Shown: piece by piece, positions 62,487-64,000 of the stretch | Layout: every line of letters starts with the position of its first letter | How positions within the stretch are numbered: position 1 is the first letter of the stretch | Assembly (NCBI RefSeq): GCF_004683865.2 | Contig: NZ_CP040764.1 | Coordinates: forward strand, 1 to 64,000 | Direction: 5' to 3' | Origin: Paracoccus liaowanqingii | GTDB taxonomy: Bacteria; Pseudomonadota; Alphaproteobacteria; Rhodobacterales; Rhodobacteraceae | Length of the DNA: 64,000 nt | Translations under genes and position numbers: made by a program | Notes under the pieces: model-generated | The model's database searches: none | What the model was told of the DNA's origin: nothing | The model's input: only the letters and a program-made list of their open reading frames with translations

Positions 62487-63586
62487 GCCGCAAGCGCCGC
62501 ATGTTCGATATCGACCTGCCCGAGGAGGACGCCCCCGAACCTGCCGAGACCGTCCCCGCGGGGAAGGAACAGCGCCGCGGCCCGATGGCCGCCGCGATCA
62601 ACGAGACCGCGGAATCCACCCGCGACCGCGCGGCGATGGAGGCGCGGATCCGGGCCGAGAATGACGCGCTGGCACAGGAGCATGTGCGGCTGAAGCGGGC
62701 CGGGCTGATCACCGACCTGATCCCGCTGGACGCCATCGACACGGGCAAGCTGGTCCGTGACCGCAAGCCGGTGGCCGATTTCGACCTGGCCGAGCTGGTC
62801 TCGTCCATCCGCGAGATCGGGCTTTCGAACCCGATCCAGGTCGAGCCCTCGACCGAAGGCCGCTACGAGCTGATCCAGGGCTGGCGGCGGCTGTCGGCCT
62901 ATCGGCAGCTGCTGGAAGAGACCGGCGATGCCGAGGCCTGGGGGCGGATCCCGTCCGGGATCGCGGCGCGCGGGGACCAGCTGGAGGCGCTGTATCGGCG
63001 CATGGTGGACGAGAACCTGGTACGCAAGGACATCTCGTTCGCCGAGATGGCGCAGCTGGCGGTGCATTACGCGATGGATCCGATGACGGCCGAGCATGAT
63101 GCCGAGAAGGCGGTGGCGATCCTGTTCCGCTCGGCAGGCTACCAGAAGCGCAGCTATATCCGCAACTTCATCCCGCTGGTCGAGCGCTTGGGCGAGGTGC
63201 TGATGTACCCGCAGGAGATCCCGCGGGCCCTGGGCCTGTCGCTGTCGCAGAAGCTGGAGGAGGTGCCGGGCATCGTCGCGGCGATCAAGTCCGAGCTGAA
63301 GGACTGGGATACGCGGTCGATCACCGACGAGCTGGCCGTGCTGCGCCGCTATGCGGGGCAGGGGGAGGAGGCGCTGGCCTCGGGCCCCGCACCCCGACCC
63401 ACCAGCCCCGCGCCGCAGGCCGAGGCCAAGGCCAAGACCACCTTCCAGCTGGCCCGCCCGCAGGGGCAGGCCAAATGCACCGCCGCCAACGGGCGGCTGG
63501 AGATCCGGCTGTCGCGGGACTTCTCGACCATCGACCGGCGCAAGCTGGAGGCGGCGGTGGCCTCGATGCTGGACCAGATCGAGTGA
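62483..63586 (+). CDS. parB: ParB-family partition protein
   Basis: A 367-aa protein. An N-terminal acidic/basic region is followed by the ParB nuclease-like domain (IPLDAIDTGKLVRDR, ELVSSIREIGLSNPIQVEPS, YELIQGWRRLSAYRQLLEET), which binds CTP in the family. The helix-turn-helix region around FAEMAQLAVHYAM recognises parS, and the C-terminus has a dimerisation segment (DRRKLEAAVASMLDQ). It overlaps parA by 4 nt and is followed directly by two parS-like palindromes. Confidence 0.92.
   Translation: MSRKRRMFDIDLPEEDAPEPAETVPAGKEQRRGPMAAAINETAESTRDRAAMEARIRAENDALAQEHVRLKRAGLITDLIPLDAIDTGKLVRDRKPVADFDLAELVSSIREIGLSNPIQVEPSTEGRYELIQGWRRLSAYRQLLEETGDAEAWGRIPSGIAARGDQLEALYRRMVDENLVRKDISFAEMAQLAVHYAMDPMTAEHDAEKAVAILFRSAGYQKRSYIRNFIPLVERLGEVLMYPQEIPRALGLSLSQKLEEVPGIVAAIKSELKDWDTRSITDELAVLRRYAGQGEEALASGPAPRPTSPAPQAEAKAKTTFQLARPQGQAKCTAANGRLEIRLSRDFSTIDRRKLEAAVASMLDQIE
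62551..62566. repeat. parS-like palindrome, copy 3 (in parB, one mismatch)
   Basis: CGTCCCC-GC-GGGGAAG matches the consensus at all arm positions but one, near the parB start. Confidence 0.6.
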
Positions 63587-63605
63587 CCTTCCCCCCGGGG
63601 AAGGT
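63586..63605. repeat. parS-like palindrome, copy 4 (after parB)
   Basis: ACCTTCCCC-CC-GGGGAAGGT, 9-bp perfect arms, beginning at the last base of the parB stop codon. Confidence 0.75.
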
Positions 63606-63632
63606 CGGCCGCGGCGGGGGAGGGGGCGCCCT

Positions 63633-63648
63633 CTTCCCCGCGGGGAAG
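63633..63648. repeat. parS-like palindrome, copy 5
   Basis: CTTCCCC-GC-GGGGAAG, perfect arms, 45 bp from copy 4 (centre to centre). Confidence 0.75.
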
Positions 63649-63687
63649 GTGCCGGGGCAGGGCTCGGCAAAGCCTTCCCTTAAGGCA

Positions 63688-63707
63688 ATATTAGATCCTT
63701 CTAATAT
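63688..63707 (+). terminator. Hairpin after the parAB operon
   Basis: ATATTAGA-TCCT-TCTAATAT is an 8-bp perfect AT-rich inverted repeat about 100 nt after parB, in otherwise GC-rich DNA. It may end the parAB transcript or act as an operator for the next gene. Confidence 0.45.
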
Positions 63708-63832
63708 ATTGATCTTGCTGGATTAATTCCGAAACGATCCGTTCCCGCCCGGACCATCCCGCGAACCATCTTGCAGATCGTGCAAGCGACGGCTAGCACA
63801 TCGGGACCCCCGATCCCAGCAAGGCCGCTGCC

Positions 63833-64000
63833 ATGCCCCCCAGTGATTCCCCCCTGCGCGGCATCGCGCTGAAATGCGCCAGCGTGACCGTGTTCACCAT
63901 CATGGCGGCGCTGATCAAGGCCACGGCGGAAAGCGCCGCGATCCCGCCCGGGCAACAGGTCTTCTTCCGGTCCTTCTTCGCGCTGCCGGTGATCTTCGTC
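63833..64000 (+). CDS. EamA/DMT-family transporter, truncated at window end
   Basis: Only the first 56 residues are in the window. They include a cytoplasmic leader, a first membrane helix (GIALKCASVTVFTIMAALIK) and the FFRSFFALPVIFV start of the second helix, as in EamA-type drug/metabolite transporters. The substrate is unknown. The gene lies 246 bp after parB. Confidence 0.75.
   Translation, partial: MPPSDSPLRGIALKCASVTVFTIMAALIKATAESAAIPPGQQVFFRSFFALPVIFV

Noticed and set aside
1..64000. CRISPR array or cas genes
   Set aside because: No regularly spaced direct repeats and no Cas motifs were seen. The short repeats near 60.9 kb have irregular spacing and are too short.

Overview
The window reads as high-GC alphaproteobacterial DNA, most likely Rhodobacteraceae and probably Paracoccus or a close relative. 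This rests on codon bias, on a DnaA-like/ParA/ParB replication module, on gbcAB with a BCCT transporter, and on typical Rhodobacteraceae gene neighbours. The replication and partition block at 60-63.6 kb suggests that the segment belongs to a plasmid or chromid rather than the main chromosome (inference).

Layout. 0.1-6.1 kb: a tightly overlapping polysaccharide operon with a Wza/ExoF-like export protein followed by PelD-, PelE-, PelF- and PelG-like proteins. The PelD-like protein lacks the cytoplasmic c-di-GMP receptor region. 6.4-7.2 kb: a LuxR-type regulator broken by an apparent single-base deletion. 7.3-14 kb: BCCT transporter, UGT-type glycosyltransferase, two small DUF proteins, and the glycine betaine monooxygenase pair gbcB/gbcA. 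14.2-27.2 kb: mixed metabolism with an ABC exporter, siderophore-interacting reductase, malate synthase G, UDP-glucose dehydrogenase, an ABC1/UbiB kinase-like protein, an FAD oxidoreductase, a LysR regulator, a nucleoside hydrolase and a DeoR regulator. 27.2-31.5 kb: a nucleotidyltransferase-fold protein divergent from xylulokinase, then a LuxR/small-ORF/LuxI quorum-sensing unit.

31.5-48 kb is a selenium and formate block. It holds a putative selenate ABC transporter (substrate-binding protein, ATPase, fused permease), divergent from a formate dehydrogenase N operon whose alpha subunit carries an in-frame UGA (Sec200). fdhE, selA and selB follow. After an intervening putR/putA pair comes the selenocysteine tRNA gene selC. 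Together these cover import of the element, tRNA charging, decoding and the selenoenzyme. selD is not in the window.

48.5-59.7 kb is a surface-polysaccharide cluster on the minus strand, including a fused GT2-GT4 glycosyltransferase, a GT4 enzyme and an SGNH hydrolase. Its pyruvyl transferase-like gene is disrupted by a complete IS630-family element with an A7 frameshift site. The 48.5-52.1 kb part is visibly AT-richer than its surroundings.

59.7-63.6 kb: an AT-rich region, a DnaA-N-domain replication protein, parA and parB. A 16-bp palindrome CTTCCCC-NN-GGGGAAG recurs five times (one copy with one mismatch) in and just after parAB and is the best parS candidate. A truncated EamA/DMT transporter gene runs off the right end.

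Two genes (the LuxR-type regulator and fdnG) are each broken by one missing base in a C- or G-rich tract. Both may be sequencing errors, although slippage or real mutation cannot be excluded.
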